Source of the DNA: Hirundichthys speculiger
Lineage: Eukaryota; Chordata; Actinopteri; Beloniformes; Exocoetidae
Length of the DNA stretch: 64,000 bases
Reading direction: 5' to 3'
Assembly: GCA_018398805.1 (NCBI GenBank)
Contig: JAGFBZ010000363.1
Location: 1,178,001-1,242,000, forward strand
This document shows, piece after piece, positions 39,898-52,790 of the stretch. Below the pieces are notes generated by a model. The model saw only the letters and a program-made list of their open reading frames with translations, was not told where the DNA came from and searched no databases. Position numbers and translations under genes: made by a program. The first letter of the stretch is position 1; the number at the start of each line of letters is the position of its first letter.

Positions 39898-40477
39898 CTG
39901 GGTCGAAAAAAAGACACAAAGAAAGAATGACAAAAACAAAAATCGTTAAGCACAGTGTGTGGGGTTGATGTCAGGGCTCACAAAGCAGCACCTGAAGCCA
40001 CGGTGTACTGCTCTGCCATCATTCCAGCTGACTTCAAACCCAGTGGACGGACTAAATCTAATTTACTCCTCAGCTGTGGACGGTCGGGAACGAACGGCAG
40101 AAGAGTTTTTAACTGTTCAGCTGAAAAGTTTAATGAGGCAGCCTGCAGAGAGGAGCCCAGCATAGAGGATATACAGGTTAGTGACGGCTCTGCTGTCGCA
40201 CAACGATGCACACAAGGCATGAGCGGTGACCTGGACTCGTGCTCCACAGGTAGGAATGCAAGCATGTATGATTTTTTTTTCCTGTGTTTTTTTTTTTCTT
40301 CCTGTGTTGCTGTGAGTGTGTGACTGAAGCGGTCGAGAAACCAGTCAGATGTGTGACTCTGTTTTCATATTATGAGCCAGCTTGATCAAAGGATATTCAA
40401 CTCCGAAAAAAAAAAATACACTTGTGGCCAATCATAATGCAACAAGAAAGCTGTAGGACCTCCCCTCCCCCACCATG

Positions 40478-40506
<29 letters not shown>
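40478..40506. repeat. (CA)n microsatellite
   Basis: About 14 uninterrupted CA units; shorter CA-rich tracts follow at about 40630-40655 and 40746-40770. Confidence 0.95.
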
Positions 40507-40510
<4 letters not shown>

Positions 40511-42236
40511 TACGGTAAAACACACAAATTGTACAACAAGTCTAGCTCGCCGGGGGACCTTGTTATCGAAAACACATTCGTGAGGTGTCCAGCCTCCACT
40601 CCTTCGCTTCTTTTCCTTCACTAGCAGGTACATACACACACGCACACACACACACGTGCAGAGATGATGACTTTATCAGCACACAGCAAACTGCCAATCT
40701 CATGCCACTGCACTGGAGGCTCAAACCGCTTTTTAGAGGAACAGGACACACACACACAAACGCACACGCAGACATCACAGTTTGCTCAGAAAATAATTAT
40801 CTGGCCTCTAAAATATCTCTGTGACAAAGTGTAGATTTGATTAAAAGGAGATTTGAATCCAGAAGAGATGAGAGGATAAAAGAGGAGTGTGCGTCATCAA
40901 GAGCACATGTGATGTGAGATATTAACAGCGGCACTTAACAGCGGCCCCCGACCACTTCTTCTTTCGCTAACAATTAGACCTGGAGAGAGAAGCAGGAATT
41001 AAACTGTACACGCTCTTCTTCCAAACACCCCATCTTTTATTCATCCTGAATTTTTTCTAATCTCTCATCTTCGCTGGCAAACTTTTTCGCCCGTCTCTCT
41101 CCTTGTCTTTCCACCCATCCATGGCCTCCTCATTAAAACACAAAGAGAGCCAGTCTCTTAAAGTGGGCTATTAAACAGTAACACGTCTATGATCTCAGTC
41201 TGCTACCTCTTCTTTCTGCTCTGAACCTGTCTCACATGAGACAGAGGGGAGGGAGCAGCGCTTGGACTGCCAGTTTGTCCAGATGCACGGCAACCTTTAC
41301 AGCTTTGGTTTTATTTAGCCACAGTTTAATGTTTTCTTTTTAGAGACAAAAGTAGGAATGCAGCCTTTCAGAAATGGACTCGTACACTTCAAAAACCGCC
41401 CACAGCACAGGCATCTGCATCCTACTAGTTAGTAAAAACCGAAATAGCAGCTGGCGATCTAATTTAAAATGCAGCCCCAAAAAAAGAAAGCCATACACAT
41501 TTATGGAAACAGTACAGAAGGCTGTTTGTTGTTGTGTGTTAAAGTTGGGTAGGAGAAGAAGAAGAATGAAGTGACAGGAGTCAGGTCAGGGTCAGTCCCA
41601 CAGTGAGTGTCAGCTGTGCGCATGACGAACCTGTGGAGAGTCATCCCTGTTAGTGGAAATGAGCAGCCAGAGCCAGCAAACTGGGAACACAGAGGTGGGG
41701 CTTAGGAACCAATAAACCTCAGACCAGTTTACAGGGGCATGGACGGGAGAGGTGGGAGTGGGGGTGGGAGGTGAAACAAGGAGTTCCTTCATGGGGGGAA
41801 TTGTTGCTGTTGCCATATACTGAGCCTTTCAGCTCATCCAAGTGCGTTTCGTCTACTGAGGGCAGCAGCTTCAAAAGGAAGAGGGCAGAGGCGTCTGCAA
41901 TGACTCTCAATATTTAAAGAGCAGAAAAGGGAGAAGTGTGTTTAGGAAGGGATGGAAGGGGAGGGGGGAGGAGGTGGTGGGGGGCGAGGGTGTTAAAAGC
42001 TGCCTCTGCAAATGTCCAGCAAAATAACTTCTCTTTCAAGCTTTTTTTCCTCCTTCTCTCCCCACCCTGACCCCCCCTCACCTCCCCTTCGTGCAATGTG
42101 TTTCAGAAAAAAAAAATCTTTAAAAACAATCACAATAACTGAGAACTGAAGAAAAAGAGCCCAGCTGGAGTTAGAAGTCTGCTCATCTGGGGAAGACGAG
42201 GTCGATACAGACAGAGGCAGATTCCCAGGGCACTGA

Positions 42237-42264
42237 CATCCATCCATCCATCCATCCATCCATC
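42237..42264. repeat. (CATC)n microsatellite left of the MITE
   Basis: Seven CATC units ending seven bases before the left terminus of the DNA element at 42271. Confidence 0.95.
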
Positions 42265-42270
42265 TATGTA

Positions 42271-42943
42271 TAGTGTCATGAAAAAGTATTTGCTCCTTTC
42301 CTGATTTTTTTATGCATGTTTGTCACACTAAAATGTTTCAGATCATCAAACAGACTTAAATATTTGACAAAGATAACGCAAGTAAACACAACATGCAGTT
42401 TTAAAGTGGTGATTTTATTCATTAAGGAAAAAAAAACCTATCCAAACCTACATGGCCCAATGTGAAAAACTAATATGCCCCCTAAACTGTCACTCAGCAG
42501 CAACATCTGCAATCAAGCATTTGCGATAACTGCCAATGAGTCTTTCACATTGCAGGAGGAATTTTGGTCCATTCTTCTTTGGCAGAATTGTTTTAATTCA
42601 GCCTCAACCACCTTTTTAAGGCCACAGCATTTCAGTTGGCCTTCGTCAGATTTGTCAGAAGGTTCTGTCTCTTGATTTCACAGGTCTAGCAATAATCAAA
42701 ACTCAGCTATCCAAAAAATGTGATTTACCACAGTTACTTTGTGATTTAAGAAGGGGGGCAATTACTTTTTTACATAGGGCCATGCAGGTTTGGACAGTTT
42801 TCTTTTCCTTAATAAATAAAATGCCCACTTAAAAACTGCATCTTGTGTTTACTTGTGTTATCTTTGTCTAATATTTAAGTCTGTTTGATGATCTGAAGCA
42901 TTTAAGTGCAACAAACATGCAAAAAATAGGAAATTTCATGGCA

Positions 42944-42946
<3 letters not shown>
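42271..42946. mobile_element. Tc1/mariner-type MITE with long terminal inverted repeats
   Basis: The two ends, about 200 bases each, are inverted copies of one another: TAGTGTCATGAAAAAGTATT on the left and the complement of TAGTGCCATGAAATTTCC on the right, both followed by ATGCATGTTTGT/TGCATGTTTGTTG, CAGATCATCAAACAGACTTA and AGATAAC.CAAGTAAACAC. TA stands at each outer edge, as expected for a TA target duplication. The centre (about 42480-42710) has no transposase. Similar elements opening with GTGAAAAAGTATTTGC are widespread in fish, from memory. It lies between two tetranucleotide microsatellites. Confidence 0.85.

Positions 42947-43007
<61 letters not shown>
42945..43007. repeat. (TATC)n microsatellite at the right end of the MITE
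   Basis: A 63-base perfect TATC repeat, almost 16 units, starting at the TA that closes the MITE at 42271-42946. Confidence 0.97.
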
Positions 43008-43879
43008 GGAGGCAACAGAGTCTGTGTTTCTTGTAGGATCTGCTGTGATTCTGATCACACTACACAACAACAGCTGCAGCCTTCGTCCTCCTCCACCTCC
43101 TCTTCCTCCCTGCCCCTTCTCCATCCCTCATTCCCCACAGTCCTAAACAACCTGCCTTACCACATCAAATTGAAGACAGCCATCACAGATTAAAGCAGCT
43201 TTGAGTGTTTCCCCCAACCATCTCTAAATGTATAGACAGCGGACATCAGCGGCGCCTTGCTGGCAGACTGATATCTAATGGATGATTAGCAGGCTTCCTT
43301 GTTGCTTCATTTCTTTTTCTTTAGGAAACAGCTGTACTGCCACCCAGTCTTAAGATTTCTGGCTGAGCTCTGCATGCTTTATGTGTGTGTTGTGAGGTTA
43401 TAATCCCCCTGTCTTGGCAGGGACCGGGTGACACACACACTGCTGCGGCTTTGGGAAATTTAGCTCCAAATACCAGAGTTGATTCAACATAACATCAACC
43501 CACCTTCTTTTGTTTGCAATCAATTTACCCCTGATTGTGGAAGTTCGTTATGGAAAGCAGCTTAGAGACACAATAGCTCTTTGATAATGGCAGCAAGATG
43601 CTCAGAGGAATCAAAGAATGTGAAAAAGTTGGTTCTTTTCTCCTTTCTCTCTCTCTTTTTTTTTCTTCTCCCCCAGAGGTTTGGCCTTGCTGGAAAAAGG
43701 GAAATGGAGGAATGCAGGTTATGAGTAAGCTGGAACTGCCAAAGTTCCAGGAATAGTTTCACAATGGCTGCATAGTTTACACTTGTGAACATGCTGTACA
43801 GCCTGCAGTGTGCTCATGGGAGCATCATTTGTTATTGTTTCTTTGCATGATAACCCTCCAGCTCCATTGTTTTAGAGCG

Positions 43880-44060
43880 CTGACATCAACATAACCATAG
43901 ACTCTATACAGAGATGCTATTGATGCTCTGAATATGCTTATTTCTCCTCCTCACTTGAGGGTCGATAGAGATCGATTCCTTTTTGGGGCCAGCCCCTGGT
44001 GGTCAGTTGAGGAACTGCACATTTTCATACATCTGGGGCCGAGTCTGTTGAGCAAGCTGA
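43880..44060. repeat. Probable dispersed fish repeat fragment
   Basis: Contains ACATAACCATAGACTCTATA and CCAGCCCCTGGTGGTCAGTT, words I associate with a dispersed non-coding repeat of percomorph fishes. Boundaries and class are not clear from this single copy. Confidence 0.4.
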
Positions 44061-47000
44061 ATGTAACATACCTTTGATGTGTAAAACATTATTTTCCCTT
44101 CTAGAAATATTCCAAAATTAATGAATAACCTTACATCGAAAAACGGCTTGTATTCTTTTGCTTATGATATTTGTTTCTAAAATCGGGTCACAAGGACAAG
44201 GAGGAAGAGAGGATTGCTGCATGTGTTACAGAGGATATCTAGTCTGAGAGAAGAGGTGAGGGGGACTGGATGGGACCACTGGAGGAGGTCTGAGCTTAAC
44301 AGCAGGGCTCTAATTAAAAGGGCCTCACAGTTGGGCGACAGGCAGGCTTCTCATAAAGAGACTCACACTTTGGCAGAGAGGTGGGGGAGACCAGGTGTAT
44401 GTGGTGTGTGTGTTTATGTGTTGGTGCATGAAGAAAGAGTGAGTATCCTAACAGTGTGTAAGTGTATATGTGCTTAAGACTAATTACTGGATATGCTGCA
44501 TGTGTGTCGGACAAACACACGCAGAGAAAGAAGAATGACTAAATAATTACATGTGGCGAGGAAAGAGAGCTGGAAAGCAACTAGAGAAGATTAAAAGAAA
44601 TTCAGATGCTAATGTTAGGTAAAAAAAAAAAAAAAAAGCTTAAGAAAACTGACTATCCTGACCTTGTCATTATTTCTCTGCACAATTTCCTTTTTCAAGA
44701 CATCTTGAATGCCCCTTGGATTAAATTATTTTCAGATGAAAGGCATTTGTGTAAAGATATCTTAGGTAAAATATACAAAAAAAAAAAACGTGTAAAAGTG
44801 TAAAATTCCTTTCAAATTAATTCAGCGCCTCTTGAAATAAACATTTTTGTTGCAAACAATTTTGCTAAAAGTTTACAGAGAAGAAAAGGCCTCTAATACC
44901 ATTTTCCAGTTGGCTTTGAACTGCTTGCGTTGGTAAGTAAGTAAGCACATAGACCTCTTTCTCACTTGCCTCAACTCCTACTGAGAACGTGTAGACAAAA
45001 CAGCTCTTTGAGAAAAAATTGAGGGATGAGATTGTAAATTCAGTAAAAGTTGATCAGAAACTGATGCCATGGTCAGCTCATGGCAGTTAAAGCCAGTTTC
45101 AATTGTTCCTTGTGAGGAAAGAATGTGTGACCTGAGCCTTTTGTGCTCTGATTGCTTGAAGGTGAAAATCTCTGAACCTTTTTCAACCGCAGTGTTGTCG
45201 TGACTGTTGCTACTTTTAAGCCGGCTAATCACACTGGAGAAACTGTCACCCTGGTAACCGAGAAAATGATGGCAACATTCACAGAAAAAAAAAAAAAAAA
45301 AAAACCCGTTTGGAGGAGCAGATCGCGCTGAATGTTGCTGGTGAGTCATTATGCAAGTTGCAAGCTTGTTGTGAGCTGCTGTCAACACGAACGAGAGCGT
45401 GTGTTCCTTTGAGGAGTGGATTGGGGTGAAGCACTTCCCTAAATAGTCAAGTAAAATAACGCCATTTTAATCAAATAAGGAAACGAAAGTACAATTATTT
45501 TGTTCTCATCTGTTGGCTCAAAACATTTCTTTTGCTCTCTCTGGTTCTTTTCCTACAACAGTGCCTCAATTTCCCCTAATGGATTAGCAAGGGGCTGACG
45601 GACAGCACAGCTGCGACTCACGTGTGCACTTACACACAGTCGCGCACACACATGCATAAACATACACACACACACCTAGAGCTGGGCCCATTCCCACTTT
45701 GTGGCTTTTCCATCACAAGCTTTGTGTGTAATCAATAGCAACATTTCAGCTCGGCGCAGCAACCCCCAACAAGGGTTACAGCTTCAGTCACATGACACAC
45801 ACATACTCGATATCCACATCAGATTGTTGGGGTAGAGGTAAAACAATAGGCTCACGGCCAGCAGTGGTTTATTAAACCCCCAACCCCTACACCAGCCATC
45901 ATCTAACTGCTCAAGCTTACTGAAGTTTAACCTTTGCTGTAGGTCAGTGATCTCATTTTCCATGTGCTCATCCAGTCCAGCAGAGCTCAGTCTATAGGTT
46001 AGCTGTAGCACAGAACAGCCCAGTGAAAGTTCGACATCAGCAAAGTAGTATGCCAGGTGGACAAAAATGAGTCAAGGTCAGTTTCCAAAGAAGAAAGAGA
46101 AGAATTTGTAGATCCAGTTGAGAAGAAGAAGACATGACCTGAGGAGGATGCTCCAGAGCTGCACAGGAACCAAAGCTGTTAGTTTCTTATTGATCTGGGT
46201 CCCAATGGCTTACTGGTCTACATCTGTACGGAAGTATACTTGAAGTGAAGTCCAAGTCCACACTTCCACCAAAATAGGCATTTTTTTTATTTTTTCAGAG
46301 ATCCCAGGCTATGTGAGGGATTCAACATCCTGCTAAGGCAAGGTGAGAGAACGCTCCTCTACACATCACAAACCCCTAATTCTGTCATTTCTTTTTCAAT
46401 TAGCCAACAAGACCCAGCCATGACCGGGAGCAATTTCAGTTTGTACCATTTAGTCATGCTTTTAATGCACAAAGAGGGCCCATCTTAGATGATGGATCAA
46501 TGCTATTTTCCAAGCTGTTACCATGTCCATTATTGTTTCAATTACCGCCACTCACATAATGGTTATCCAAGTCTCATCTTATCCAATTGTAGCTTGATAC
46601 ATGCAACTGTAAATCAGCTTCAGTGCACTTGTCACAGATCTATAGGAAAGAGTCATCCAGTTATCTTCACAGGTAAATCACATTGCCGGGCAACTCAGTT
46701 TTAATTATTTTCAGATTACATTCTACATCGCTCAGGGTGGAGAACTATCTGCGTGACAAATGATCCCAGTGGCCTTTTGTGGCAGAGGTTTGCATCTGGC
46801 TAGAAATTACAGATGGTCCTACACAGTCTGCTGGATAGAGGGTCGAACACAACCCAGCAATCCCTACACGGTTTAGAGCAACACCAAGTCTATACTCTGG
46901 ATCCAGCTGCACTGAACTCCAAAGGCTGCAGCAACTTCAAAATATAGAGAACTGCATAGAAACCTTGGTGTTGCCATCAAAGAACCATGACCCAAATATA

Positions 47001-47099
47001 ATTTTCTCGCTATAACACAACTTCTACATAAGACAGAAATATATATTCAAAATGATATTAAAAGAAAACAGATCAAGGCTTTTAATAGTGCAATAAAGC

Positions 47100-47480
47100 A
47101 CAGAAGCTCTACCCTTTCTCCCTCCGTGGCCTGTCTCTGTCACTCCCTGGCCGGGAGGAGAGTGTCAGCGCTGTCAGGTGTGAGTCAATGCCGTCAGATG
47201 CGATCTCATTACGCCAGCTTACCTCAAGGTTAGCAGCGGGCTGCTGGCTAGGCACAAAATCGATCTGCACCAGGGACAGGCATTAAAGGCCACCGCAGCA
47301 AGCAGCGTTCCCAAACCAAGCAGGCACTGCGCTTCGAAATGCAAAGCCCCACTTAAACAGCCAATGCGACGTAACATATATTAACAGAGCTGTGAAAGGA
47401 CACCGTAGAGATCAGGTCTGGGTGAAATGGGTGCAGATTAACATGTTAATGCACTGCGGTGAATTATTGTTGAAACTGAA
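47100..47480. promoter_or_regulatory. Candidate conserved non-coding element in the pacrg intron
   Basis: A GC-balanced, repeat-free block of about 380 bases in AT-rich surroundings, with words such as GTGTGAGTCAATG, TCTCATTACG and GATTAACATGTTAATGCA. On the minus strand a 42-base segment (47223-47264) is bracketed by a CAG acceptor-like sequence and a good GTAAGC donor, so a small unannotated exon is possible, though it matches no part of PACRG. Enhancer is the more likely reading. Confidence 0.25.
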
Positions 47481-49183
47481 ACTTTTCTCTGGGAGCCACA
47501 GCCAGTGGTCAGAAAGCTTGTTTTTTTTAAAAAATCGTTTTATGTCATGATCATACAGAGATGATGGCACAATTATGGCCATGGTTATATACTATAAATA
47601 TTATATAATTAGCAAGTGTCCTTAAAGACCCAAAGTAAAAATAAATCCTGACAGTAAAGTCCTTTAATGATGCGGTTTCTTCCTATTTAAGGCAAACACA
47701 TGTTACACAGAGATGAAAACAGAAAGACTGTCTCCCTGTGTGAAATATGTTTGACAGAAGTCTTGTTAACATTGACAGGTTTTTTTTTTTTTAATCAATA
47801 TATCAGGTAATTTTCTCAGAGTTCAGAGAAAAAGTCCGCCATGTGTTTGACTGAAATTGTCACATCACTCAGTCCTCAGATCTGAGCATAAAAAGACATC
47901 AAATTAATGGCTACGACATTCAGTCACCAAACAACGGGGAATCTTTTCATCACCAGTCAGAGTAGTTTGGGACTTTCAGTGGCAGAAAATAACAGCGAAA
48001 AAATTGATATGATTGGGAAACAACTTTGCTAGAGCATCTTTGTGGTGAAGGAGCTGTCCAGAGGTGGGAAATGTTGTCATGTTGTTAAGCTAACCCACAA
48101 TTATTTCCTTTTCTAGAAAAAAATCTATTACAATCTTAAATTCTGTGGAAGGAAAAAAAAAAGCAGATCATATAACACTGTTTATCTAAAACATTTCGAT
48201 TAACGTGCTGAGACTTTTACTTTTGACCTTTTAAGATTTGCATGAAACATTGACTGTGTCTTTTTTAAACCACAGACGTTTTGAATAATTTATTGCTCAT
48301 TTGTCAATCCCAGGCAGTTTCAGTCCATCCCGGAATCAATAAAGCTAAAATGCATGCCAAAAGAATGCAGGAGCAACATTCTCATTCAATGAATTGACAC
48401 ATTTGTAACTTTAATCATATCCATGCCTCATTGATAGAGTAGGGATATAAGATGAACCCCAAAACACAGTGATGGATCGTTCATAATAATATACAGTATG
48501 TAATGACATTCATACATGAGACTCAGTTTAAAAATGAATAAAATATAAATATTAATAGGCATTGAAATCTTCATAATCAGACACATGATGAGTGAGAAAA
48601 CCTTGACAAACAACTACAAAACAGCTGCTATGTGTTATACTGAGGCGTGCATTGGTTGCAAAGTTTAAGTACTTGCAGTTACAGAGCAGTCAAAAGATGT
48701 TGTAAGATAAAATAGGAACCAGGTTGAAAAGTCTTTCAAAATTTCCTTTAACTTACATATGCCTTTTCAGTCATGATATACTATCAATTTTTCACACATT
48801 GGTCACTTTTTAGTTAATATTCCACATGCTTTCAGACATGCCAGCAAAACTGACAGAAATGTGCACACAATACTGGCTATTCACTTGGGATTGGACGTAA
48901 GTGAAGAATAAAAACAAAGTCCTTATAGAGTCACAGTTTTCTCACAACATCGTGTTGTAACATTGTGCCAGTTCGAATGAGTATGCCAAATATGCAGGGC
49001 TCATGCAGCAGTGGTGGATGGAAGCAGCTGAAAATATCACATATTTACACGTTTATGGTTGTGTAACAGTAGGTGTTATTGGGAAAACTGATTGGCACCT
49101 TCTGCAGTCATATAAGATTATTACATCTCGCGCTGCATGATTTTAATTTGCTTAATCTTGGGTGAAAAAAATGACACATGCAG

Positions 49184-49370
49184 GGCCACTGGGCAGCTCA
49201 GTGTTTTAGTCAGGCGGCCCATGTACTGAAGGCTACAGTCCTGAAGCGGTTGCAGGTTTGACTCCCAGCCTGCAACCCTTTGACCCGTGTCTTCTCTACT
49301 GTCTCTCTTCACTGTGAATTAAGGCCACTAGTGCCAAAAAAACATACATCCTTCTAAAAAAAGAAAAAGA
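49184..49370 (+). mobile_element. tRNA-derived SINE with target duplication
   Basis: A tRNA-like head contains an A-box region (GGGCAGCTCAGTGTTTTAGT, 49191-49210) and a B box (GGTTTGACTCC, 49255-49265). The body includes CCGTGTCTTCTCTACTGTCT and AATTAAGGCCACTAGTGCC, typical of a common percomorph SINE, and the 3' end is A-rich. Imperfect 13-base direct repeats flank it (ATGACACATGCAG at 49171-49183 and ATGGCATGTGCAG at 49371-49383), which indicates retroposition. The head folds only partly as a tRNA, so it is not a functional tRNA gene. Confidence 0.82.
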
Positions 49371-51737
49371 ATGGCATGTGCAGACTGTATGTTGATTAGC
49401 CCTTGAATTATGGGGAACGACTGATGCGGAGGCACAGAAGGATGTAGAATTGCATCAATCAGTTTTCAAAGAATTAGAGTGCACAACACGATCCAAATCA
49501 TAATGGGCATTGAAAAAGAATCGCTGCAACTCTCAAACTAAACAGGCAAACTTGTTAGCTGGAAAGAGCTAGCTGTGAAGAGTCACTCTGCATTAACAGC
49601 AGCCATCTTGGTTATTTTGAATTGTGGCTCTTGGATGCCCCTGTATGAATCATCACACAAGCCCTGCCCCCAGCTCTGCAAATGGTTGGAAATGGTTGTG
49701 AATAGGAGGAGTACCAGATCCATTTCAGGAGAGAGAATTTTTATGGTGAAATGTACAGCTGGCCAGGCTAAGAAGCTGCAGCTCAAACATGTTTGAACAC
49801 CGAGAAAAAAAAAAAAAAAAAAACAACTCGGAGCTGCAGCTAATTATCACAGGTATAACCATTATATTCAATTACCCAACATGTTCAGATCCATCTGAAC
49901 AGATAATCATATGCCAAATTTACCCAGTGTTGAAGTGCATACCTTTCCATTTGCAGACTTGTGCCATGTGGACAGTGATATGTGTATAGGTCAAAATAAG
50001 GGAGCGCGTCCGAAGAGTGAGAAATAAACGAAATGAATAAAACACATTGCTGAACGTAGACTGACCTGGACAACAAAAGGGAGGAATGAAATCAGAGGAC
50101 TTGCTCTCGTAAAGACGGCACATGTTCAGACAGATGCTTGTGTGGACTTCAGAAGGAAAAACTGAGAGGAAGAGACGGAATGAAAGATGAGGCGAGACGG
50201 AGAGTGACAGAGAAAGAAGTGGCTGGGCAAAGTTTTAAATTAAAAGAACAATTTCATTTCTTCTCTTTACTTGTCACAAAAGGAACATTTGAAGTGACAT
50301 ACTGTTTTAAGTCAGTGACAAATCTAAGTCTCTCGCTGATATGGCCCTAAAGTGCTATGAGTATCCTCCCTGCACTTCAGATTTCTGCAAGTCACTGGAG
50401 GAACTTAACCATCGCTTAACCATCAAAAGAGTAAGGTGTGCTTAAGCTCCTACTGTACTGTCCCCTCTCACCTATAACAGTGCCATTACTGCACTATGTG
50501 AAAAATAGCAGGGACACACACACCTGCCTACACACACATATGAACACAAAGCTACGCACACACTTGTGCCAATACGCAGTGATGGGCTGTGTGCCTGGCT
50601 AATAAAATCACTTTAGTCTTCATAACCACTTTAGCCTTGGAAGCTGCCATCAATGGAAGGACAAATGCACGCACACACAAGTACACAGTCAGGTACAGGA
50701 ACGAGCAGTGAGCAGTCCAGCCCTTCCATTAGCCTAATGAAGTGGCTCCCTAAGATGGATGACATGGCATCACCTCCACCACCAATCACAATATCACCCC
50801 TAAAAAACCTTCCACTAAAAGCCCCACCCCTCCCTCGATTCCCCGCACAACCTCCTCTGCTTACTGCACCAAATGGACGATGAGCATTCCAGAGCTCGTT
50901 CGACCAGCACACAACGCTTTTATTGGTCTGGTTATTTATCTCTTTAATGCAATTTGCCAGAGTGGATGCCTATGGATGTGAAGAGCTAGTAAATCACGGT
51001 GGGTTGGGCCAGTGATGTGATTAAAAGAACTTTGGCTCCGCAATGACAATGGCACAGAGTCGTGATGTCCGTCTGCATTCAGAGCAGGAGCGAACAAAGG
51101 GAGGAAACAGGAAGTCTGAAGACTGCAGTTCCAGGTGGGAAAGAACAATGGAGAATACTGGTCCGTCCACATCTACAGATGACTTTTTTTTCCCCAAAAT
51201 ATTTAATAGCTGTTACTTGAACTCCTAGCATCCACAGTGGCATTTTGGAAACTCAAAACCTAAAGCATGAGGACTGTGTTTCAGCATAGACAAGAAGACA
51301 CAGCCCAGCCTGGCCAGCAATCCAAATGTCTTTCCCCTCCTCAACGTAAATAATACATCTGGTTCCTCTGAATTCAAATTTGATTTGCAGGACGCAGTAA
51401 CAATGGACAGAGAGGAAACTGCCTCCAGATGCAATTGTATATCAAAGGAAACAAAGCATGTGATGGGAGTTGTTTGGTACATTGTGTGCTGGTTAAAATG
51501 GGTTCGATTGGGAGGCATACCCATATTCTGTATAAGCAGAACCGGACAAACTCTTGACATGTCTTTCATAGGTTCTCTGAGGAGTATTTTTGAAGCCTGC
51601 TTTCCCTCATACTAGGACGTGCCATGTTACAAACTGGCGCAGTGAGCATGAGTTGACATGTATTCTGACCAAACACAGCTGAATCTATTTTATTCTCAGT
51701 CTGACATTAAATCAGACTTTTCCTATTTGAGGTCAGT

Positions 51738-51947
51738 TATCCATCCATCCATCCATCATCTATAATCATCGCTTAATCCTCTGCAGGGTCACGGGGATCT
51801 GCTGGAGCCTATCCCAGCTCTCTTTGGGCCAAAGGCAGGGGTCCACCCTGGACAGGTGGCCAGTCCATCACAGGGTCAACATATAGACTAACAACCATGC
51901 ACACTCACAATCACTCCTATGTGCAATTTAGAACCACCAATTTAACC
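51738..51947 (-). mobile_element. Non-LTR retrotransposon 3' end with (GGAT)n tail
   Basis: On the minus strand it reads CCTGTCCAGGGTGGACCCCT, then GAGAGCTGGGATAGGCTCCA, GACCCTGCAGAGGATTAAGC and ends in GGATGGATGGATGG. This is the familiar 3' end of an abundant fish LINE/SINE family. It is truncated at about 51947, where a hAT-like terminus begins. Confidence 0.75.
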
Positions 51948-52121
51948 CAGTGCTTCTCAATTATTTTCTGCTGCGCCCCCCCTCGGAAGAAGACCCCCCC
52001 CCCCCCCCCGACTATAAATAGTATAATTTGTCTATAAAATTGTTATAAGTACACCTCTGCATGACACTGCATCCTTATTAATATTAAGAGAAACAAAAAA
52101 GAAAGAAATATATAGAACATA
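51948..52121 (+). mobile_element. hAT-like element terminus fragment
   Basis: Begins CAGTGCTTCTCAATTATTTT followed by CTGCGCCCCCC, the terminus of a common fish hAT (Charlie-like) family. A run of 16 C lies at 51994-52009. The other end is missing; the fragment is cut by the Penelope-like element at 52122 or by a neighbouring rearrangement. Confidence 0.6.
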
Positions 52122-52154
52122 AATTGAATCATAGGCAACTGGACTTAGATTTGT

Positions 52155-52200
52155 CTAGAAGACGTTTCGCCTCTTATCCAAGTGGCTTCATCAGTTCTCA
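52155..52200 (-). ncRNA. Hammerhead ribozyme-like motif, left arm
   Basis: Reverse complement and exact copy of the core in the right arm: CTGATGA (52188-52194), a stem-loop, then GAAA (52165-52168) and ACGTC. A stem I pairing AGAA/TTCT can form from 52195-52198 and 52157-52160. Predicted cleavage is after the C at 52161. See the right-arm copy for the fold. Confidence 0.6.
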
Positions 52201-52300
52201 ACGCATCGTTCTGACTAGTCCGTACTAGTCCGCCCTTCTGTGTTGAGCGAACTCCTCAAGTCCAGTTTCTGCTATTTATGTACATATAAAGGAGAAGGCT

Positions 52301-52535
52301 CACTCTTTTGAGGACATAAACGTGAAAATCTTGGACAGAATCCATCTACGTTAAAATAGAGAAGCTGTCTCTAAACAAGGGGGGTGGCTTAAGATTCCAT
52401 CTATCTCCCATTTACAACACAGCCCTCGCTACTGTACCTAAGAGACTGAATAACAAGGACTGCCCTAAACTAAACTCAAGTTGCTCAAAGAAACATAACG
52501 ACAGTCGTTCACTGGTAATCACACCTCATGCCTAA
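52301..52535 (+). pseudogene. Penelope GIY-YIG endonuclease C-terminal remnant
   Basis: Frame 52301-52337 reads HSFEDINVKILDR and, after a frame shift with a few residues missing, 52338-52535 reads ESIYVKIEKLSLNKGGGL followed by HLSPIYN, ending in TAA at 52533-52535. The pattern HSFED...VLDRE...EAIYVK.E.PSLN.GGGLR is what I recall for the C terminus of fish Penelope-like elements. The catalytic GIY-YIG core and reverse transcriptase are missing, so it is dead. Confidence 0.7.
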
Positions 52536-52744
52536 CGACTGTTGTCCACCAGTGGCCCCACTCACTCCTAACGACTGTCCTTTCACTGGTGTGGCTCTCC
52601 TGACCCAAACAAAGGGTCCAGCGAAACTCCACTAACCAAGTATTGTCTTTGGAAAGTGGTGGGTGCACACCTCCACAGAGGTTAAAAACCTGAGTCATAC
52701 TCCACTGTCTGTCAGACTAGTGCAGACTAGTCAGAACGATGCGT

Positions 52745-52790
52745 TGAGAACTGATGAAGCCACTTGGATAAGAGGCGAAACGTCTTCTAG
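52745..52790 (+). ncRNA. Hammerhead ribozyme-like motif, right arm
   Basis: The conserved core is present in order: CTGATGA at 52751-52757, stem II formed by GCC.CTT (52759-52764) with AAG.GGC (52770-52776) around a short loop and one A-A mismatch, then GAAA at 52777-52780, followed by CGTC. Stem I can form between AGAA (52747-52750) and TTCT (52785-52788). Helix III is only the A-C/G-U pair of the palindromic ACGT, as in minimal hammerheads that may act as dimers. The cleavage site would follow the C at 52784. Activity is inferred, not shown. Confidence 0.65.

Noticed and set aside
39955..40323. 122-codon plus-strand open frame beside the pacrg exon
   Set aside because: No recognisable domain, ends in low-complexity Phe-rich sequence from T runs, and overlaps the pacrg intron on the opposite strand. 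Most likely chance.
43562..43792. Minus-strand open frame with a Lys/Arg-rich segment
   Set aside because: The basic run comes from a CT-rich low-complexity tract and no domain is visible.
49184..49275. tRNA gene
   Set aside because: A and B boxes are present but the arms do not pair into a cloverleaf and the body continues into a SINE tail with flanking duplications.
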